The position numbers and the translations under genes were made by a program. From NCBI RefSeq assembly GCF_001658005.1, contig NZ_CP015986.1, forward strand, positions 620,001 through 684,000: DNA of 64,000 bases, in the 5' to 3' direction. The notes under the pieces are model-generated. The model was not told where the DNA came from. It saw nothing but the letters and a program-made list of their open reading frames with translations, and ran no database searches. Positions 40,019-50,748 of this stretch are shown here, piece after piece. Numbering within the stretch: position 1 is the stretch's first letter; every line of letters begins with the position of its first letter. Source of the DNA: Sphingobium sp. EP60837. GTDB lineage: Bacteria > Pseudomonadota > Alphaproteobacteria > Sphingomonadales > Sphingomonadaceae.

Positions 40019-40744
40019 TCAGCGGCATCCCCGCCAGCCGAAAGCGCCCCGTTCCGCCTGATCCAGATGAAAATGATCGCGATGCGCGGCGTTATAGTCC
40101 GGCGAGAGGACGGTTGCGAAAAATTGGCAGGCACCTTTGCGGACGCGCCGGAGGAAATCGGCATCCTTGCCCCCACCGCTCCAGTCCGCTGCAACACTGA
40201 TCCGTCGGCCATCTGCGAGGGTAAAGCCGCTAATGTCGATCGCATCGGCCGTCGCATGTTCGCTGAAGTCACCCTGCGGACGGCCATATAACCGCCGGCA
40301 ACTGTAGGCGCCGAAATGGTTGATGGACCTCACCGCCTGCCCGAAGGTCTGCTGCGCGGCGGGCTGCACCACATGCCATTCCCATAGTTTGAGCGCGGCG
40401 ACCACCGGACAGGACGGCGCGACCACGGCGGGAGATAAGCGCGCGCTGCCTTCTTGGGACTTCAGCCGGACCGCATCGCTGTAACGGCATTGGCCGCTGC
40501 CACCGGGTTCGACCGGCGTATAGGCTATGCCCGCACGCTTCAGCAAAGCGCGGCAGCGGTCCGGCTCATGGGTCAGGGCGGCGAGCTTTCGCCCGGTGAA
40601 AAGGCCGACGGGCTGGGCCAGGTCGAGGTCGGTCCACGGAAGGTGCTGCGACCCCTGTCGCACATAACCATAGCCGATCAGCGCAAGGATCAGGAAAGCG
40701 GCAAGCAGCACAAGCCTGCGTAGGATGAGGTGGATCCGGCGCAT
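40019..40744 (-). CDS. Extensin-like C-terminal domain protein, membrane anchored
   Basis: 241 residues. An N-terminal membrane helix (LVLLAAFLILALIGYGYV) is followed by an extensin-like domain (IAYTPVEPGGSGQCRYSDAVRL, INHFGAYSCRRLYG). HATADAIDISGF and AHRDHFHLD supply a His/Asp/His set resembling LAS-type zinc peptidases, so a peptidoglycan hydrolase role is plausible. It starts 3 nt after the Nudix gene stop on the same strand. Confidence 0.82.
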   Translation of the reverse strand: MRRIHLILRRLVLLAAFLILALIGYGYVRQGSQHLPWTDLDLAQPVGLFTGRKLAALTHEPDRCRALLKRAGIAYTPVEPGGSGQCRYSDAVRLKSQEGSARLSPAVVAPSCPVVAALKLWEWHVVQPAAQQTFGQAVRSINHFGAYSCRRLYGRPQGDFSEHATADAIDISGFTLADGRRISVAADWSGGGKDADFLRRVRKGACQFFATVLSPDYNAAHRDHFHLDQAERGAFGWRGCR

Positions 40745-40747
40745 GGC

Positions 40748-41518
40748 CTAACCACGCTGTACGCGGTCCATCGGTTCCGATGTTATGGGATAGCCAAGAT
40801 GGTCAGGGATGCAGAGATGACACTCCCCGCCCCGCTCCTCCACCCAAGGGCAGACCTTCTCCACAGGGAAAGAGGCCGCATGCGCCGACATAGCGTCGAA
40901 GCTGTCGAACAAAGCAAGACGTTCGAGATTGCGCCGGGTCGGGAAGATGATCCGGCCGCCACCCGCATCGCACAGGTCGATCGTGTCCTGCGCGCTCTTC
41001 CAGAACAGCCGGACATTTTCGGTCGCATCGACGCTGGCATCCTGCCCTTCCGGCGCGCGGACCAGATAGAAGCGCGTGTCATAGACTCGCATAGCCATTT
41101 CCGCGCCCCCCGGATGCCAGCGGCTGAACGGCATCAACTGATCCAGCGCGAGGTCCAGCCGATGCGATTGGAGGATCGCCGAAAGGCTGACGCCCCGTAG
41201 CAGCGCGTCCCGCATCTCGTACGCCTGTGCGGGGTCAAGCGGCGTCGAGAAACCGATCGCAAGACCGCTTTCCTCCAGCGTCTCGCGGATCGCGGCGATA
41301 CGCGCCGCCGTCTCCTCAAGCGGGCCCGTCCCGCTCATCGCCTCCGCCAGATCGCGGTCCGCCTGATCGATCGCGCCGCCGGGGAAGACCAACGCTCCCG
41401 CCGCGAACGCCATGGTTCCGGCGCGCTCCATCATCAGGATCTGCGCTGGTCCGTCCGCCATGTCACGAACGATGACGGCTGTTGCAGCGGAACGGCTTTC
41501 AATGCTGGGGGTCGCCAT
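40748..41518 (-). CDS. Nudix hydrolase, NUDT19-like (probable CoA/acyl-CoA diphosphatase)
   Basis: 256 residues from [38 protein letters not shown] precedes a long insertion and then [12 protein letters not shown], the split Nudix box seen in NUDT19-type enzymes. Downstream regions ([22 protein letters not shown]) also fit. The open frame continues upstream to 41767 but that part runs across the tRNA-Ala gene and is not coding. Confidence 0.82.
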   Translation of the reverse strand: MATPSIESRSAATAVIVRDMADGPAQILMMERAGTMAFAAGALVFPGGAIDQADRDLAEAMSGTGPLEETAARIAAIRETLEESGLAIGFSTPLDPAQAYEMRDALLRGVSLSAILQSHRLDLALDQLMPFSRWHPGGAEMAMRVYDTRFYLVRAPEGQDASVDATENVRLFWKSAQDTIDLCDAGGGRIIFPTRRNLERLALFDSFDAMSAHAASFPVEKVCPWVEERGGECHLCIPDHLGYPITSEPMDRVQRG

Positions 41519-41586
41519 GAAGCCGCCATAAGCGGCGAGGATAGTGGCGGTAAAGTCTTTCCGGATCACTCCCATGATGGAGGGAG

Positions 41587-41662
<76 letters not shown>

Positions 41663-41776
41663 GGAGGAGCGCTGCCTATAAGCGAGCGCCGATGCCCTTG
41701 CAACGGTCTTTTTGCGCGAAAATTGTCTGTCTCGGGGCCGCGTGGGCCTGTCGCCGGGCCGGTGCAAAGCACGGAT

Positions 41777-41793
41777 GTTACCAGCACGTAACG
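41777..41793. promoter_or_regulatory. Near-palindromic motif GTTACCAGCACGTAACG (copy 1)
   Basis: GTTAC-N6-GTAAC, 79 nt upstream of the DUF2171 protein gene. An identical 17-nt copy lies at 61377-61393 upstream of the M48 protease gene. Possible binding site for a shared regulator; function unknown. Confidence 0.5.
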
Positions 41794-41796
41794 TCC

Positions 41797-41821
41797 GGAA
41801 CGAACACCCTCAATGCTCATT
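41797..41821 (+). promoter_or_regulatory. Possible EcfG promoter (one mismatch) for the DUF2171 gene
   Basis: GGAAC (41797-41801), 16-nt spacer, CATT (41818-41821). The consensus second box is CGTT. It is 50 nt upstream of the start codon at a sensible distance, and DUF2171-type proteins are plausible stress response products, but the match is imperfect. Confidence 0.4.
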
Positions 41822-41871
41822 GGTGATGCAACGGCCACAGGCCGTAGCAACAGCAGTCAAGGAGACAGACG

Positions 41872-42804
41872 ATGGGCTATCAAGGTGGACGTCGTTACGG
41901 AGACTATGACAGGATCCGGGGCGATTGGGATCGCGGGACGGATCGCTATCGCGGGCAGCGCGACTGGCGGGACGACCGCAGCTATCGCTACGGGACGCGT
42001 GGTCAATTCGGCGGGCCGGAGGCGCGGCGCGCGCCAGAAGCCTATGATCCGGAGGAACGCGGCTTCTTCGATAGAGCGGGAGATGAAATCCGCAGCTGGT
42101 TCGGTGATGAGGAAGCCGAGCGCAGGCGCGAATATGACGAATATTATAACCGTCCCTATGGCGACCCGCGCGATGAGAGCAGCCGGATCGGCTTCGCGTC
42201 GGCATCACGCAGCAACCAATATCTCCCGAACCGGGGCTATGCCCCCTTCACCGGCGAACGCAGCGGCTTTGGCAGCGAAGACCATGGCAACCGCATCCGC
42301 TCTTATGGGCCGACCCATGATTATGGGGCGCATCATGACGCCAACTATTATGCGTGGCGCCAGGAGCGGATTAATGAACTGGATCGGGACTATGCCGAAT
42401 ATCAACGCGAGCATCGCGATCGGTTCAACAGCGAGTTCGGCAGCTGGCGCAGTCGTCGCACCGAACAGCGCCAGGCGGTGCAGCAGGTGCACGACCATAT
42501 GGAAGTCGTCGGCAGCGACGGTGAGCATATCGGAACGGTCGATCGCCTGAGCGGCGACCGCATCATCCTTACGAAAACCGACCAGGATGCTGGCGGCGTT
42601 CATCATTCCGTGCCGTCTTCGTGGATCAAATCGGTCGATGAACAGCGGGTGACGCTGGAAAAGACCGCTGACGAAGCCCATGCCGCCTGGCGGACCGAAA
42701 GCGAGCAAAATGCCTTGTTCGGCCAGGGACGCGAAAGCGGCGGATGGGGTTCCGGCAATGAGTCCGCAGCCAACAGGTCGCGGGATTATAATCGCGATCG
42801 GTGA
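41872..42804 (+). CDS. DUF2171-domain protein with a disordered, charged N-terminal part
   Basis: 310 residues, with GGAG about 10 nt upstream of the ATG. Residues 1-~200 are rich in Arg, Asp, Gly and Tyr, with a short segment RGFFDRAGDEIRSWFGDEEA typical of alphaproteobacterial stress proteins. Residues ~205-265 (VHDHMEVVGSDGEHIGTVDR, then GDRIILTK and HHSVPSSWIKSVDE) are a PRC-barrel-like DUF2171 domain. No signal peptide or membrane helix. Function unknown. Confidence 0.85.
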   Translation: MGYQGGRRYGDYDRIRGDWDRGTDRYRGQRDWRDDRSYRYGTRGQFGGPEARRAPEAYDPEERGFFDRAGDEIRSWFGDEEAERRREYDEYYNRPYGDPRDESSRIGFASASRSNQYLPNRGYAPFTGERSGFGSEDHGNRIRSYGPTHDYGAHHDANYYAWRQERINELDRDYAEYQREHRDRFNSEFGSWRSRRTEQRQAVQQVHDHMEVVGSDGEHIGTVDRLSGDRIILTKTDQDAGGVHHSVPSSWIKSVDEQRVTLEKTADEAHAAWRTESEQNALFGQGRESGGWGSGNESAANRSRDYNRDR

Positions 42805-42827
42805 TCTGAGTTGGCAACCACATCAAA

Positions 42828-42858
42828 AGGGGCTCGGCACTGCCGGGCCCCTTCCTTT
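42828..42858 (+). terminator. Bidirectional rho-independent terminator
   Basis: AGGGGCTCGGC pairs with GCCGGGCCCCT (one G-U pair) around a 3-nt loop, followed by TTCCTTTT on the plus strand; on the minus strand the stem is followed by TTTTG. It lies between the DUF2171 gene and the convergent biotin carboxylase gene. Confidence 0.88.
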
Positions 42859-44739
42859 TCAGCCACCTCTCGGCTCTATCCGCAGCAGCAGGGCGCCCTC
42901 TGCCACCTGCTGCCCTTCCGCGGTGGCAAGTTCGGCCACGACACCGTCAAAAGGTGCGGTCAGGCCATGCTCCATTTTCATGGCCTCCACTGCGACGAGT
43001 TTCTGCCCCTTTGCGACAAGCGCGCCCTTTTCGACATTCACGACTGTGACCCGCCCGGGCATGGGCGAACGGATAACACCGTCGGAAGCAGCGCTGCCCT
43101 GAGCAGCACGGGTGTCAGCCAAAGCTAAGACATAAGTTTCGCCCTCCTGCTGGACCAGGATTCGGCCGTCGCTCAGCCGTCTGCCATGCGCAGCATGCTC
43201 ATTCGGAACGCCCTCCATATCGAGATTTGCGCTGTCGGTCTGGCCATCGACAGTCAGTGCCATTCGGGTCTGATGCGGGCCATTCAGCCTGACGCCGCGC
43301 AACGCTGGAGGGACTAAATCGAGCCACGGCGCGGCAAGCATCCCGGCCAGCTCACCCAATTTTTGCAACGGGGGCTTGGCCGCAAGCCGCTCAATATGCT
43401 GGGCGATGTAGCCGGTATCTGCTGAACCACGACGGAAATCCTCATTCAGCAAGCGCGCAAGAAATCCGGCATTGGTCTTGACCGGCCATGTCTCCACCGA
43501 CGCGCAAAGCGCACGCAGCCGGTTGATGGCTTCATCCCGATCGGCGGCATGGCAGATCAGCTTTGCGATCATGGGGTCGTAAAAGGGGCTGACGGCGTCG
43601 TCTTGCGCAACTGCTTGCTCAACCCGATCGCCGTCCTCAGCCTTCAGCGAGAAAATCTCGAGCTTGCCGGTACTGGGGAGGAAATTATTGGCCGGATCCT
43701 CTGCATAAAGCCGCGCCTCTATCGCATGGCCATTGATTGCAAGCTCCTCCTGCTTCCGCGGCAACGCCTCACCGCTGGCCACGCGCAACTGCCATTCGAC
43801 CAGATCGACGCCGGTGATCTCTTCCGTAACCGGATGCTCGACCTGCAGCCGCGTGTTCATCTCCATGAACCAGATGCGGTCCGCACGGAGGCCCTGACTC
43901 GCATCGGCGATGAACTCGACCGTGCCCGCCCCGACATAGGCCACCGCCCGCGCAGCGCGGACGGCCGCAGCGCAGATCGCTTCGCGCGTAGCAGGATCCA
44001 TGCCACGCGCTGGCGCCTCTTCGATCACTTTCTGGTGTCGGCGTTGCAGCGAACAATCGCGCTCGAACAGATGGACGATGTTGCCATGGCTATCGCCGAA
44101 CAGCTGCACTTCGATATGGCGGGGCGACAGGACATATTTCTCAATCAGCACCCGGTCGTCTCCAAAGGCGGACTGCGCCTCGCGGCGGCAGGACCGCAGC
44201 GCCTCGGCGAAGTCGGCGGCCTTGTCCACACGCCGCATGCCCTTGCCGCCACCGCCCGCCACGGCCTTAATCAACACGGGATAGCCGATCGCGTCGGCTT
44301 CAGCTTTCAACCTGTCGGGATCTTGATCATCGCCGAGATAGCCGGGCGTTACCGGCACCCCGGCATCCGCCATCAGCCGCTTGGCCGCGTCCTTCATCCC
44401 CATGGCGGCGATGCTGGCAGGGTTCGGCCCGACCCATATCAGCCTCGCATCGATGACCGCCTGCGCGAACGCCGCATTTTCCGAAAGGAAGCCGTATCCC
44501 GGGTGAATTGCGTCTGCGCCCGAAGCCTGGGCGGCGGCGATGATCCGGTCGCCTACGAGGTAGGATTCCGATGGCGGCGAAGGACCGATATGAACAGCCT
44601 CATCGGCTTCGCGCACATGCAGCGCCTTGGCATCGGCGTCGGAATAGACTGCCACCGTCCTGATCCCCAGCCGCCGGGCGGTACGGATGATGCGGCAGGC
44701 GATCTCCCCGCGATTGGCGATGAGCAGCGACCCGATCAC
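42859..44739 (-). CDS. liuD: Methylcrotonoyl-CoA carboxylase, biotin-containing alpha subunit
   Basis: 626 residues from a GTG start that overlaps the stop of the beta subunit gene (GTGA). The biotin carboxylase part has [21 protein letters not shown], a glycine-rich ATP loop ([12 protein letters not shown]), and [15 protein letters not shown]. The C-terminal biotinyl domain carries VEAMKMEHG with the biotin lysine at ~588. With the beta subunit it carboxylates 3-methylcrotonyl-CoA in leucine degradation. Other acyl-CoA carboxylases (geranyl-CoA) are possible, but the neighbouring isovaleryl-CoA dehydrogenase favours this one. Confidence 0.9.
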   Translation of the reverse strand: MIGSLLIANRGEIACRIIRTARRLGIRTVAVYSDADAKALHVREADEAVHIGPSPPSESYLVGDRIIAAAQASGADAIHPGYGFLSENAAFAQAVIDARLIWVGPNPASIAAMGMKDAAKRLMADAGVPVTPGYLGDDQDPDRLKAEADAIGYPVLIKAVAGGGGKGMRRVDKAADFAEALRSCRREAQSAFGDDRVLIEKYVLSPRHIEVQLFGDSHGNIVHLFERDCSLQRRHQKVIEEAPARGMDPATREAICAAAVRAARAVAYVGAGTVEFIADASQGLRADRIWFMEMNTRLQVEHPVTEEITGVDLVEWQLRVASGEALPRKQEELAINGHAIEARLYAEDPANNFLPSTGKLEIFSLKAEDGDRVEQAVAQDDAVSPFYDPMIAKLICHAADRDEAINRLRALCASVETWPVKTNAGFLARLLNEDFRRGSADTGYIAQHIERLAAKPPLQKLGELAGMLAAPWLDLVPPALRGVRLNGPHQTRMALTVDGQTDSANLDMEGVPNEHAAHGRRLSDGRILVQQEGETYVLALADTRAAQGSAASDGVIRSPMPGRVTVVNVEKGALVAKGQKLVAVEAMKMEHGLTAPFDGVVAELATAEGQQVAEGALLLRIEPRGG

Positions 44740-46352
44740 ATGCGGAACAGCCCGAAGCGGGGCGCCTCCTCAACCGGCGCATTGAGAGCGGCGGCGAAGG
44801 CCAGCCCCAGCACATCGCGTGTTTGTGCCAGATCGATCACGCCGTCGTCCCATAATCGTGCGGTGGCATAATAGGGGTTGCCTTCATCCTCATATTTTCG
44901 GCGGATCGGCGCCTTGAACGCCTCGGCCTCTTCCGCCGTCCATTTCGCGGCGTCCCGGTGAACGGTCGCCAGCACGCTCGCCGCCTGCTCCCCGCCCATC
45001 ACCGATATGCGGCTGTTGGGCCAGCTGAACAGGAAACGGGGGCCATAGGCGCGGCCGCACATGCCGTAATTGCCCGCTCCGAAACTGCCGCCGATCAGCA
45101 GCGTGATCTTGGGGACACTGGCGGTCGCAACGGCGGTGACCAGCTTTGCGCCATGCTTGGCGATCCCTTCCGCTTCATATTTGCCGCCGACCATGAAGCC
45201 GGAGATATTCTGCAGGAACAGCAGCGGAATGCGGCGTTGGCAGGCTAGTTCGATGAAATGAGCCCCCTTCAGTGCGCTTTCGCTGAACAGCACGCCATTA
45301 TTCGCGAGGATGGCCACCGGCATGCCCCAGATATGGGCGAAGCCGCAGACCAGGGTGGCGCCATAAAGCGCCTTGAATTCATGAAATTCGCTACCATCCA
45401 CGATGCGGGCAATGACTTCCCGCACATCATAGGGCGCGCGCACATCCTGCGGGATGACGCCATAGAGCTGCCCGGCATCATATTTGGGCGGCTTGGGCTC
45501 GCGCAGGTTGACGCCGCTTCCTGCGGCGGGCGCAAGCGTCGAGAGAATATCGCGTACGATGGTGAGCGCGTGCGCATCGCTTTCGGCGACATGATCCACC
45601 ACGCCGGAGCGGCGGCCATGCACCTCCGCGCCGCCCAGATCCTCGGCGCTGATCACCTCCCCTGTCGCAGCTTGCACCAGCGGCGGGCCAGCGAGGAAGA
45701 TCGTTCCCTGATCGCGCACGATCACGGTTTCGTCCGACATGGCCGGAACATAGGCGCCGCCTGCGGTGCAACTGCCCATGACGCAGGCGATCTGGGCGAT
45801 CCCGCGCGCCGACATTTGCGCCTGGTTGTAGAAAATGCGGCCGAAATGCTCGCGGTCGGGGAAGACCTCCGCCTGATTGGGCAGGTTCGCACCGCCGCTG
45901 TCCACCAGATAGATGCAGGGCAAACGGTTTTCGAGCGCGACCTCCTGCGCCCGTAAATGCTTTTTCACGGTGAGCGGGTAATAGGTCCCGCCCTTCACGG
46001 TGGCGTCATTGCAGACGATCATCGCCTGCCTGCCGGATACGCGGCCTATGCCTGTGATCAACCCGGCGCCGGGCACTTCGTCATGATAAAGGCCATTGGC
46101 GGCCAGTTGCCCCAGTTCCAGAAACGGGCTGCCGGGGTCCAGCAGCCTTTCTACCCGATCCCTTGGCAGCAGTTTGCCGCGTGCCATGTGCCTGTCTCGC
46201 GCCGCCTGCGATCCGCCGAGCGCTGCGTGGGCGACCCGGTCGCGCAGTTCAGAAACCAGCGCGCGGTTATGCGCATCATTGGCGCGGAAGCTGTCGCTTT
46301 CGATCGATAGCTGGCTGTCGATAACGGGTGCGCTCACAGGCTTGCGCTCCAT
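44736..46352 (-). CDS. liuB: Methylcrotonoyl-CoA carboxylase, carboxyltransferase beta subunit
   Basis: 538 residues from the ATG at 46352; the frame open further upstream is antisense to the DUF486 gene and not coding. Features: [41 protein letters not shown], the acyl-CoA-binding region, and [20 protein letters not shown]. It transfers carboxyl from biotin to 3-methylcrotonyl-CoA. Translationally coupled to liuD by a 4-nt overlap. Confidence 0.92.
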   Translation of the reverse strand: MERKPVSAPVIDSQLSIESDSFRANDAHNRALVSELRDRVAHAALGGSQAARDRHMARGKLLPRDRVERLLDPGSPFLELGQLAANGLYHDEVPGAGLITGIGRVSGRQAMIVCNDATVKGGTYYPLTVKKHLRAQEVALENRLPCIYLVDSGGANLPNQAEVFPDREHFGRIFYNQAQMSARGIAQIACVMGSCTAGGAYVPAMSDETVIVRDQGTIFLAGPPLVQAATGEVISAEDLGGAEVHGRRSGVVDHVAESDAHALTIVRDILSTLAPAAGSGVNLREPKPPKYDAGQLYGVIPQDVRAPYDVREVIARIVDGSEFHEFKALYGATLVCGFAHIWGMPVAILANNGVLFSESALKGAHFIELACQRRIPLLFLQNISGFMVGGKYEAEGIAKHGAKLVTAVATASVPKITLLIGGSFGAGNYGMCGRAYGPRFLFSWPNSRISVMGGEQAASVLATVHRDAAKWTAEEAEAFKAPIRRKYEDEGNPYYATARLWDDGVIDLAQTRDVLGLAFAAALNAPVEEAPRFGLFRM

Positions 46353-46400
46353 GGCCCGGCAGTGCGAGAGCGCAGGACCAGCATATCCTTGAGGCCGTTC

Positions 46401-46739
46401 ATGCCCACCATTCTGCTCCTCGTCATTTCCAACCTGTTCATGACCGTTGCCTGGTATTGGCACCTGAAGGGCGGGATGGAAAAACCCATCCTGTTGGTCA
46501 TCCTCATCAGCTGGGGCATCGCCTTCGTCGAATATTGCTTTGCCGTACCCGCCAATCGCGTCGGCTTTGCCAGCGGCTGGAGCGCAGGACAGCTGAAGAT
46601 CGCGCAAGAGGCGATTGCCTTGATCGTTTTCGGAGGCTTCATGGTGACGGTGCTGGGAGAACCACTCCACTGGCGCCATCTCGCCGCCTTCCTCTGCATC
46701 ATGGCCGCGGTCGGGTTCCTGTTCATCGGCCGCACCTGA
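46401..46739 (+). CDS. DUF486 small multidrug-transporter-like membrane protein
   Basis: 112 residues from [20 protein letters not shown]. Four membrane helices; the motifs [26 protein letters not shown] and [18 protein letters not shown] are characteristic of DUF486 (DMT-fold) proteins. Substrate unknown. It sits on the opposite strand between liuB and ivd and ends 1 nt from the ivd stop. Confidence 0.88.
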   Translation: MPTILLLVISNLFMTVAWYWHLKGGMEKPILLVILISWGIAFVEYCFAVPANRVGFASGWSAGQLKIAQEAIALIVFGGFMVTVLGEPLHWRHLAAFLCIMAAVGFLFIGRT

Positions 46740-46740
46740 T

Positions 46741-47886
46741 TCATGCTCCGATCAACTCGCGCCCGATCAGCATCCGGCGAATCTCATTGGTTCCCGCCCC
46801 GATGTCGAGCAGCTTGGCGTCGCGCATGAAGCGTTCGACCGGCCAGTCCTTCGTATAGCCCGCGCCGCCTAGCGCCTGGACGGCCTCCAACGCCACCTTC
46901 ACCGCATTTTCGCTGGCCAGCAATATCGCGCCCGCCGCGTCGAAACGGGTCGTCTTGCCCCGGTCGCAAGCGCGGGCGACGGCATAGACATAGGCGCGCG
47001 CGGAATTCAGCGCGACATACATGTCCGCAACCTTGGCCTGCATCAACTGAAAGGCGCCGATCGGCTTGCCAAACTGCTGACGCTCGCGGACATAAGGAAG
47101 CACGACGTCGAGGCATGCCTGCATGATGCCGAGTTGGATGCCGGACAGCACAGCCCGCTCATAATCGAGGCCGGACATAAGGATGGCTACGCCGCCATTG
47201 AGCGAGCCCATGATATTTTCGGCGGGCACTTCGCAGTCATCGAAGACCAGTTCCGCAGTGGGTGAACCGCGCATGCCGACCTTGTCGATCTTCTGCCCGA
47301 TGGAGAAACCCTTGAACCCCTTCTCGATCAGGAAGGCCGTGACGCCGCGAGGCCCTTCGTCCGTGCGCGCATAGACGACCAGCGTGTCGGCCTCGGGCGC
47401 GTTGGTAATCCAGAATTTTGTACCATTCAGCGCATAACGATCGCCCTTGCGGTCGGCGCGCAGCTTCATGGAAAGGACGTCCGATCCTGCTCCGGCCTCG
47501 GACATGGCAAGCGCGCCCACATGCTCGCCGGAAATCAGCCGGGGCAGGTAGCGGGCCTTTTGTTCGGCGGACGCCCAACGCCGGATCTGATTGATGCAGA
47601 GGTTGGAGTGCGCGCCATAGCTAAGACCTATGGAGGCGGATGCCCGCGCCACTTCCTCCTGCGCGACCACATGTTCCAGATAGCCGAGGCCGAGACCGCC
47701 ATCTTCCTGATCGACCGTGACGCCATGCAGTCCAAGAGCGCCCATTTCAGGCCAAAGGTCGCGCGGAAACCAATCCTTGGCATCAATCTCGCTGGCCAGC
47801 GGCGCGATGCGGTTGCTCGCGAAACGGGCCGTTGCTTCCCGGATCATGTCGGCATCGTCGCCCAGCGCGAAATCGAAGTCGGTCAT
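46741..47886 (-). CDS. ivd: Isovaleryl-CoA dehydrogenase
   Basis: 381 residues; of two nearby ATGs (47892, 47886) the second has better spacing to AGAGAGG. Acyl-CoA dehydrogenase fold: [52 protein letters not shown], and [13 protein letters not shown] with the Glu position typical of isovaleryl-CoA dehydrogenase. It oxidises isovaleryl-CoA to 3-methylcrotonyl-CoA, the substrate of liuBD. Divergent from a LysR regulator. Confidence 0.92.
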   Translation of the reverse strand: MTDFDFALGDDADMIREATARFASNRIAPLASEIDAKDWFPRDLWPEMGALGLHGVTVDQEDGGLGLGYLEHVVAQEEVARASASIGLSYGAHSNLCINQIRRWASAEQKARYLPRLISGEHVGALAMSEAGAGSDVLSMKLRADRKGDRYALNGTKFWITNAPEADTLVVYARTDEGPRGVTAFLIEKGFKGFSIGQKIDKVGMRGSPTAELVFDDCEVPAENIMGSLNGGVAILMSGLDYERAVLSGIQLGIMQACLDVVLPYVRERQQFGKPIGAFQLMQAKVADMYVALNSARAYVYAVARACDRGKTTRFDAAGAILLASENAVKVALEAVQALGGAGYTKDWPVERFMRDAKLLDIGAGTNEIRRMLIGRELIGA

Positions 47887-47935
47887 CGCCATCCTCTCTG
47901 CCCCTATCCTATCGTCGATGAACCCTCAGGAAAAA

Positions 47936-47962
47936 TTGAAACGGACAGGATAAGTGTATAGT
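47936..47962 (+). promoter_or_regulatory. Promoter of the LysR gene, suggesting a leaderless transcript
   Basis: TTGAAA (47936-47941), 15-nt spacer, TATAGT (47957-47962). The ATG at 47971 is only 8 nt beyond the -10 box and has no ribosome binding site, so the message may be leaderless. The inverted pair TATCCT (47905-47910) and AGGATA (47947-47952) overlaps this region and could be an operator. Confidence 0.5.
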
Positions 47963-47970
47963 TTCCATCT

Positions 47971-48861
47971 ATGATCGAGCGCTATCTGCTTCGCTATTTT
48001 CTGGCCGTTATCGACCAGGGCAATTTCTCGCGCGCTGCCGCCCATTGCCATGTGTCGCAACCGACCTTGTCCACCGGCATTGCGAAGCTGGAGCAGATGA
48101 CGGGCGCCGCCCTGTTCATGCGCAACAATCAGCGGGTGGAACTGACGGCGGCAGGCACGCGGCTGATGAACCATGCGCGGCGGATCGAGCGCGAGTTCAA
48201 CCTCGCGGAACAAGCTGTAGCTAAGGAGCCGGGCGGCGCTCCGCTGCGCATCGGCGTTCTCAACAGCATAGCGGGGGATGTTATCGCGCGAGCGATGGTC
48301 CTGACGGGGCTGGATACGGGCATCATGGTCGAATTGCTGCCGGGCAATGAGCGGGAGCTGCTCGCGCGCCTCGACAGCGGACGGATTGATGTTGCGCTGA
48401 CGCTGGTGCGGGGGGACAAGAGCGAAGCGATCATTGATGACGGCTATGGCGTCGCTCTGTCGGCTACGCATCGGCTGGCAGGCCGGGACGAGATCGCGGC
48501 GGAAGAACTGGCGTCGGATCCGATGATCGTGCGGAGACATTGCGAGGCGCTGTCCGCGACCAGCCGCCACTTCGTCGCATGCGGCGTACGGCCGCACTTC
48601 GCCTTCCGATCCACCAATGACGAACGAGTGATGCAGATGGTAGCGGCCGGTTTGGGCGTAACGGTGATGCCCATGTCCTATCGGTGGCCCGGCATGGCGC
48701 GCGCCAGGCTGAAGGATTTTGAGCTGCGGCGTAGCATCGGCCTTCTGTACGGGGCACGCGCCGAGAATATGAGCGGAGAGGCTGCGGCGATAATATCAGC
48801 TATCGCGCAGGCGCTGCGGGAGGCTCACGCTCAAGGGATTAGAAGCGAAGAGTCGCCATAG
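47971..48861 (+). CDS. LysR-family transcriptional regulator, divergent from ivd
   Basis: 296 residues. The N-terminal winged helix is [20 protein letters not shown] plus [20 protein letters not shown] and the usual C-terminal effector-binding domain follows. Divergent placement next to ivd suggests it controls leucine/isovalerate catabolism; in many proteobacteria that job belongs to the MerR-type LiuR instead. Its 3' end overlaps the convergent queA gene by 31 nt. Confidence 0.9.
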   Translation: MIERYLLRYFLAVIDQGNFSRAAAHCHVSQPTLSTGIAKLEQMTGAALFMRNNQRVELTAAGTRLMNHARRIEREFNLAEQAVAKEPGGAPLRIGVLNSIAGDVIARAMVLTGLDTGIMVELLPGNERELLARLDSGRIDVALTLVRGDKSEAIIDDGYGVALSATHRLAGRDEIAAEELASDPMIVRRHCEALSATSRHFVACGVRPHFAFRSTNDERVMQMVAAGLGVTVMPMSYRWPGMARARLKDFELRRSIGLLYGARAENMSGEAAAIISAIAQALREAHAQGIRSEESP

Positions 48862-49859
48862 GAATAGAAGCGATAGCCGGTCGCGATGGCGTGGGCATAG
48901 GCCGCTTGCATCCGATCACGCCCCATCAACGCGCTCACAAGCATGAACAGGGTGGAACGCGGCAGATGGAAGTTGGTCATGAGTCCGTCGATCGCGCGGA
49001 AGCGATAGCCGGGCGTGATGAAGATACGGGTTTCGTCCGCGAAGGGCCGAATGACGCCATCCTCGCTACAGGCGCTTTCCAATAGGCGCAGGCTGGTTGT
49101 GCCCACCGCGATCAGGCGACCGCCCTTCTGCCGGGCCGCATTCAACCGTTCCGCCGCCGCCTGGTCGATGCGTCCCCACTCGGCATGCATGCGGTGATCG
49201 TCAGTATCGTCTGCCTTGACCGGCAGGAAAGTGCCCGCGCCGACGTGGAGCGTCAGTGTTTCCGAAGCGACGCCTGCCGCGTTCAGTGCAGCCATCAACT
49301 CCGGAGTGAAGTGCAGCGCCGCCGTGGGGGCCGCTACGGCCCCGTCTTCCCTGGCGAACATGGTCTGATAGTCGCTGCGGTCCCGCGCGTCCGTCGGCCG
49401 CTTGCTGGCGATATAGGGAGGCAAGGGCATGCGGCCTGCCCTTTCCAGGAGCAGTTCCACCGGCTCCTCGCCTTCGAAGCTAAGCGTGACGCCGCCATCC
49501 TCGTCACGCGGCCCGGCGAGCGCCGTAACGCCCTCGCCGAAGTCGATCTGGTCGCCGTCCCGCACACGCTTGGCGTTGCGCAAGAAGGCCTGCCACTGGC
49601 GCAAGCCGAGGCGCTTGTGGAGCGTTGCGCCAATCTTGGCCTCGCCCCGCCTGCCCTCAAGCTGGGCGGGAATGACCTTGGTATCGTTGAAGACCAGAAC
49701 GTCCCCTGCGCACAGCAGAGCCGGGAGATCGCGAACGCTATGATCCTCAAACGGCGCGTCGCCCGAAACGAGCAGCAACCGGGCGGAATCGCGAGGGGAT
49801 GCGGGCCGGAGCGCGATGCTCTCCGGCGGAAGATCAAAGTCAAATAGATCTACGCGCAT
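48831..49859 (-). CDS. queA: S-adenosylmethionine:tRNA ribosyltransferase-isomerase
   Basis: 342 residues. [64 protein letters not shown] and [20 protein letters not shown] are QueA signatures. It adds the epoxyqueuosine cyclopentenyl group to tRNA, acting after Tgt (6946-8076). Confidence 0.97.
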   Translation of the reverse strand: MRVDLFDFDLPPESIALRPASPRDSARLLLVSGDAPFEDHSVRDLPALLCAGDVLVFNDTKVIPAQLEGRRGEAKIGATLHKRLGLRQWQAFLRNAKRVRDGDQIDFGEGVTALAGPRDEDGGVTLSFEGEEPVELLLERAGRMPLPPYIASKRPTDARDRSDYQTMFAREDGAVAAPTAALHFTPELMAALNAAGVASETLTLHVGAGTFLPVKADDTDDHRMHAEWGRIDQAAAERLNAARQKGGRLIAVGTTSLRLLESACSEDGVIRPFADETRIFITPGYRFRAIDGLMTNFHLPRSTLFMLVSALMGRDRMQAAYAHAIATGYRFYSYGDSSLLIP

Positions 49860-49899
49860 ATGGGCGCCGTCCTGCGGTGACGAGCAGTGCGGCTCGGCC

Positions 49900-50652
49900 T
49901 TACTTCTTCTTCCCCACCGTCTTCTTGGGCGCAGGGGCAGGCGCTACGATCGAAGGCGGAGGTGGGGGAGGCAGCGCCGTCACGGGTGCCTTGCCGTCAC
50001 TTTCAATCGACGCCTGCAGGATCGTCGATGGATTGGCGGGCGGCTCACCCGGCGTGATCGCATCGACATATTGCATGCCTTCGATCACGCGGCCGAAAAC
50101 CGTATATTTTTTGTCCAGCTGCATGCGGGGCAGCAAGACGATGAAGAATTGGCTGTTCGCGCTGTTTTCATCCTGAGCGCGCGCCATCGAAACAGTGCCG
50201 CGCAGATGCGGCATGGGATTGAATTCAGCCTGCAGATCAGGGAGCGTGGAACCGCCAGTGCCATCACCCTTCGGATCACCGCCCTGCGCCATGAAGCCAG
50301 GGATCACGCGATGGAATTTCAGACCGTTGTAAAAGCCCTGCCGCGTCAGTTGCTTGATGCGTTCGACATGGTTGGGCGCGATGTCCGGGCGCAACTGAAT
50401 ACGCACGCGGCCACCGCTCGACAGATCAAGGTCCCACACATTCTGCGGATCGACCGGCACGGTCGCAGGCGGCAGCTTAGTCGCCGGGTCCTGCCCCAAT
50501 GTTTTTGCATTCTGTTCGGCGCGGGCGGCAGCCTCTTCCTTCTTCATCTCTTCGGCCTTGCCGCCACCGCCGCCCTGGGCAAGCGCCACGCCGCCGGACG
50601 CATAGAGAGCGACAGTGATCGCCACGGTCTTGAACGCCGAACTGAAGCGCAT
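49900..50652 (-). CDS. Secreted cyclophilin-type peptidyl-prolyl isomerase
   Basis: 250 residues. A signal peptide ([20 protein letters not shown], probable cleavage after VALAQ) is followed by a charged linker and a cyclophilin domain with [39 protein letters not shown] and [15 protein letters not shown]. The tail is Pro/Ala/Lys rich ([19 protein letters not shown]). Periplasmic folding catalyst. Confidence 0.93.
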   Translation of the reverse strand: MRFSSAFKTVAITVALYASGGVALAQGGGGGKAEEMKKEEAAARAEQNAKTLGQDPATKLPPATVPVDPQNVWDLDLSSGGRVRIQLRPDIAPNHVERIKQLTRQGFYNGLKFHRVIPGFMAQGGDPKGDGTGGSTLPDLQAEFNPMPHLRGTVSMARAQDENSANSQFFIVLLPRMQLDKKYTVFGRVIEGMQYVDAITPGEPPANPSTILQASIESDGKAPVTALPPPPPPSIVAPAPAPKKTVGKKK

Positions 50653-50748
50653 GGATAAGCTTTCCCTGATATCTAAGCCTGGTGGCGAAGCTGCCCTGAT
50701 AGCGCGCTCTTCGCGATTGGCAACTGAACGAAGGCTGAGCGGCCTTAA

